The notes below the pieces were generated by a model. The model was not told the DNA's origin. It made no database searches and saw nothing but the letters and a program-made list of their open reading frames with translations. Shown here in pieces: positions 6,932-8,966 of a DNA stretch of 8,966 nt. Made by a program: the position numbers and the translations under genes. Source of the stretch: Rhodoferax sp. UBA6134 (GTDB lineage: Bacteria; Pseudomonadota; Gammaproteobacteria; Burkholderiales; Burkholderiaceae_C); NCBI GenBank assembly GCA_002422455.1, contig DIVK01000111.1:11008-19973 (forward strand). The letters run 5' to 3'. Position 1 is the first letter of the stretch. The number at the start of each line of letters is the position of its first letter.

Positions 6932-7282
6932 ATGCGCGTGACCCTTTCCCCCATTGAATTCGACCCGCTGGGCACCGTCACGATTGACGCCATGCCCGAT
7001 CAGGACCTGGGCGAAACCCGCCGCCGCATGAACCGCATCGCCACGCTGGATGGCGGGGCGGTGTTCAACGACTTCGGCTATTCCGAAGCCGACCGCACGA
7101 TCCAGTTGCGCTGGCAGCCCAAAAGCAGCGCCCAAGAGGCCGCCGTCAAGCGCCTGGTGGAGCTGTACGCCCGCGTGCATGTAGCCACCCCGGAGGGCTT
7201 CTACCTGGCCGGGCTGGAGGTGTACCGCCCCGGCGTCAAAGAGTCATCGCTTTACCTGCTTGTCGTGGACAAGCTCAACTAG
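6932..7282 (+). CDS. Small tail-region protein of unknown function
   Basis: A 116-residue protein starting at ATG 6932, one base after the tape measure stop, so probably translationally coupled. It has short beta segments (MRVTLSPIEFDPLGTVTID, then RTIQLRWQP) and a helix (AQEAAVKRLVELYARV). A C-terminal strand pair follows (GFYLAGLEVYRPGVKESSLY, then LLVVDKL). No signal peptide or membrane segment is visible. The gene right after the tape measure is often a tail-tip or distal tail protein (lambda M sits here), and the strand-helix-strand outline would suit a small tail-tip subunit. I do not recognise a specific family and the sequence is not obviously like lambda gpM. Coding status is strong from tight packing and codon use; function is a guess from position. 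Confidence 0.85.
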   Translation: MRVTLSPIEFDPLGTVTIDAMPDQDLGETRRRMNRIATLDGGAVFNDFGYSEADRTIQLRWQPKSSAQEAAVKRLVELYARVHVATPEGFYLAGLEVYRPGVKESSLYLLVVDKLN

Positions 7283-7287
7283 TTCTC

Positions 7288-7292
7288 AGGAG
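7288..7292 (+). promoter_or_regulatory. Strong ribosome binding site of the 7301 gene
   Basis: AGGAG lies 8 bases before the ATG at 7301 and is followed by an A run and CCATGG. This closely matches the initiation region of the major tail gene (2666-2681). Most other genes in this window have weak or overlapping sites, so this protein may be made in unusually high amounts. Confidence 0.7.
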
Positions 7293-7300
7293 AAAAAACC

Positions 7301-7693
7301 ATGGCCGTCCCATCCGTAGCCACCTATTCCGCCGCCGCCCTGGTTGCGGCCCACACCGCTTTCAAAGACCTGATTGACGCCGGTACCGCAGGCGGCAGTA
7401 TCAAAATCCGCGACGCTGCCGATGTGCTGCTGGCCACCATCCCACTCACCGACCCCTGCGGCACCGTCAACGGCACCACCGGCCAGCTCACCATCACGAT
7501 GGCAGGCCGCGATGAGAGCGCCGACGCCACCGGCACCGCAGCCTATGGCGAGTTTTGCGACTCGGCTGGCCTGGTGCATCTGAGCCTGCCCGCGCAGGCC
7601 GGCAGTGCTGCTGTCTCCGGGAAGATCGTCATCAACTCGCTGTCCATCGTGGCGGGCGGGCCGGTGGAAGTGCTGTCGGCTACGGTTGGTTGA
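7301..7693 (+). CDS. Unknown phage structural-region protein
   Basis: A 130-residue protein. The N-terminal helix (about residues 8-27, YSAAALVAAHTAFKDLIDAG) is followed by a run of beta strands: GSIKIRDAADVLLATIPL (about 32-49), GTTGQLTITMAG (58-69), then a Gly/Ala segment and GLVHLSLPAQAG (90-101). The C-terminal strands are GKIVINSLSIVAGGPVEVL. Cysteines lie at about 53 and 86. There is no signal peptide, transmembrane segment or enzyme motif. The all-beta outline after one helix would fit a small tail or fibre-associated structural subunit. It lies between an unknown tail-region gene and the LamG/hub gene, and its stop is 10 bases before the next start. I recall similar hypothetical proteins in Burkholderiales phages but no assigned function. 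Coding confidence is high; function is not known. Confidence 0.85.
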   Translation: MAVPSVATYSAAALVAAHTAFKDLIDAGTAGGSIKIRDAADVLLATIPLTDPCGTVNGTTGQLTITMAGRDESADATGTAAYGEFCDSAGLVHLSLPAQAGSAAVSGKIVINSLSIVAGGPVEVLSATVG

Positions 7694-7703
7694 GGGGTAG
7701 GGC

Positions 7704-8966
7704 GTGGCGTTTGATCCGGATTATGCGAAGGTAGCGCTGCTGCTGCACATGGATGGTGCGAATGGCAGCACCACGTTTACTGACAATTCGCCAACGCCAA
7801 AGACGGTTACCGCATATGGCGGCGCACAGATCAGCACTGCAGACCCGATTTTTGGCTCCGGTAGCGGTTTGTTTGATGGCAGCAACGCCTACCTGCAGAT
7901 CGCTGATTCTGCCGACTGGGCGTTTGGCTCGGGCCTGTTTACCGTCGAGTTATTTGTTCGGTTTGCCTCTGTGTCGGGGATACAGCGAATAATCGGGCAG
8001 TCAGACAGTGGCAGCACAGACCTTGGCTGGCAGGTGCAGAAAAACAGCAGCAACGTCATCGTTGCCAATGGCGGCGGGTCATTCCCGACACTGTTTGGAA
8101 CGACTGCGGTCACTGCAGGGCCTCGCTACCACGTAGCACTTACAGGCGACGGGGCAACCGCGCGTCTATTCGTGAACGGCGTTCTTGAGGTGTCGGGGGC
8201 TTATACCAGCGTGGCCGATAGCGCTTCTGTGCTGGGCATTGGGCAGTTGGGCGCTTATGCAACGAACCGGCTTAACGGGCGGCTTGACGAAGTCCGCATC
8301 ACCAAAGGCGTGGCCCGCTACACCGCCAACTTCACGCCGCCGACCGAGCCGTTTCCAAATACCGCTACACCACCACCACAAGCCCACGCATCAGCCCCCA
8401 CGCCACTCGGCGCCCCTGCCGCACTGGCCGCATCCATCCGCCAAGCCTGGGCCTATGCCGCATCGCCCCTGGGTGCCCCCGCCATCCTTGCGGCCAGCGG
8501 CGAAAACTTCTTTGCCCGCGCAGCAGCGGCCACACCCCTCGGGACACCGCTTGCGCTGACACGGGCTGTAGGCGCGGCACGGGTTGCCACAGCTGGCCCG
8601 CTGGGTGCAGGTGCTGCACTGGGGCAACTGGTCGCTGTGGCGCGGGCTGCGGCATCTGGCCCGCTGGGTGCCGCATCGGTGGTCGCCCGCATCCCCATTC
8701 TGGCCACGGCCAGCGCGCCGTCGGTGCTGGGGCAGGCAGGTGTGCTGGCCTACCACGACTTCACCGTGGGCCTTGGCGATGCCGTCACGCTGTACGTGAT
8801 GGACCTGATCACGCCAATGGGCACCGTGCGCGTGCCCATCAGCAGCTGGCAGGCTACGCTGCAAACCGGCAGCAGCAATTACGTGCAGTGCGTCATCCCC
8901 GCCTGCACCGTGTGGCAAAGCGCCATCAATGCGGCCACCGAGTTTGTCGTTTCGCGCCGCGCGGTG
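7704..8966 (+). CDS. LamG domain-PLGA repeat-tail hub protein, 3' partial
   Basis: A frame of 421 codons, open from GTG 7704 to the right edge without a stop. GAGGGG at 7692-7697 gives a ribosome site 6 bases from the GTG. Residues about 8-215 look like a LamG (concanavalin A-like) domain. It opens with LLLHMDGANGSTTFTDNS, continues through GSGLFDGSNAYLQI, FTVELFVRF and ARLFVNGVLEVSG, and closes with GRLDEVRITKGVARYTANFT, the typical C-terminal signature in phage copies. A proline-rich linker (212-234) leads into about six 21-residue repeats with a PLGA core (229-350). From about 351 a different domain begins (HDFTVGLGDAVTLYVMD, then RVPISSWQATLQTGSSNYVQ), which I associate with tail-hub or tail-tip proteins. 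LamG domains often bind carbohydrate, so a receptor-binding or adhesion role is inferred. The rest lies outside the window. Confidence 0.85.
   Translation, partial: MAFDPDYAKVALLLHMDGANGSTTFTDNSPTPKTVTAYGGAQISTADPIFGSGSGLFDGSNAYLQIADSADWAFGSGLFTVELFVRFASVSGIQRIIGQSDSGSTDLGWQVQKNSSNVIVANGGGSFPTLFGTTAVTAGPRYHVALTGDGATARLFVNGVLEVSGAYTSVADSASVLGIGQLGAYATNRLNGRLDEVRITKGVARYTANFTPPTEPFPNTATPPPQAHASAPTPLGAPAALAASIRQAWAYAASPLGAPAILAASGENFFARAAAATPLGTPLALTRAVGAARVATAGPLGAGAALGQLVAVARAAASGPLGAASVVARIPILATASAPSVLGQAGVLAYHDFTVGLGDAVTLYVMDLITPMGTVRVPISSWQATLQTGSSNYVQCVIPACTVWQSAINAATEFVVSRRAV
8388..8753 (+). repeat. Six in-frame 63-base (21-residue) PLGA repeats
   Basis: The core tripeptide P-L-G (V-L-G in the last copy) starts at residues 234, 255, 278, 299, 320 and 341 of the 7704 gene, a spacing of 21, 23, 21, 21 and 21. 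Each unit has the rough form A-x-A-x-x-P-L-G-A-x-x-x-L followed by about eight variable residues. At DNA level the fourth and fifth copies share an identical 16-mer, CTGGCCCGCTGGGTGC, at 8593-8608 and 8656-8671, exactly 63 bases apart. The other copies have diverged. The repeats link the LamG domain to the hub-like domain. Confidence 0.8.

Noticed and set aside
8388..8753. CRISPR array or DNA-level iteron cluster in the 63-base repeats
   Set aside because: The repeats are degenerate, contiguous, in frame and conserved mainly at protein level, with no spacer structure.
7753..8799. Several small open frames on both strands inside the last gene (for example 7753-7992, 8185-8559 and 8391-8918)
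   Set aside because: They are out-of-frame shadows of the 421-codon LamG-repeat-hub frame, with Pro/Arg/His-rich translations and no ribosome sites.
1..8966. A novel defence system, toxin-antitoxin pair or reverse transcriptase cassette
   Set aside because: All sequence is accounted for by co-directional, tightly packed virion genes; no inserted cargo gene, recombination site or non-coding RNA structure of notable size was seen.

Overview
The window is part of the virion structural module of a tailed phage or prophage, with every gene on the + strand. GC is high: hand-counted 60-base lines run from about 55% to 70%. Codon use is strongly G/C-ending, and the capsid, decoration and tail-tube families look like those of phages from Burkholderiales (Comamonadaceae-type) hosts. 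The host assignment is inference from protein flavour. No host gene, integrase, att site, tRNA or rRNA is visible, so lytic phage and prophage cannot be told apart. The gene set points to a long non-contractile tail: a tail terminator, a single tail-tube gene, a G/GT chaperone pair, a tape measure protein and no sheath gene.

Layout. (1) Head, 1-1274: the C-terminal part of the major capsid protein, of the type usually fused to a prohead protease, then a GC-rich hairpin and a small DUF2190-type decoration protein. (2) Head-tail junction and tail completion, 1288-2655: FII-like, Z-like and U-like genes, tightly coupled by short gaps or overlaps. (3) Tail tube and assembly, 2678-6930: major tail protein, tail chaperone G, its -1 frameshift extension GT, and the 875-residue tape measure protein. 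(4) Tail tip region, 6932-8966: two small unrecognised proteins, then a large gene running off the right edge. That last gene combines an N-terminal LamG (concanavalin A-like) domain, a linker of about six 21-residue PLGA repeats and a domain that looks like a tail-hub protein.

How it fits together. The order capsid - decoration - FII - Z - U - V - G/GT - H is the lambda tail-gene order, attached to a capsid gene that is not lambda-like. The main hidden coding signal is a GGGAAAG slippery heptamer at 4114-4120, the same heptamer used in lambda G-T. It joins the 155-residue G frame to a 59-codon downstream frame with no start of its own and fills what would otherwise be a 150-base gap before the tape measure gene. 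The terminal LamG-repeat-hub gene has no in-window stop, so a scan that demands closed reading frames misses it. It is the most likely accessory or host-interaction component here. I found no defence system, CRISPR array, insertion sequence or other clearly undescribed multi-gene system.
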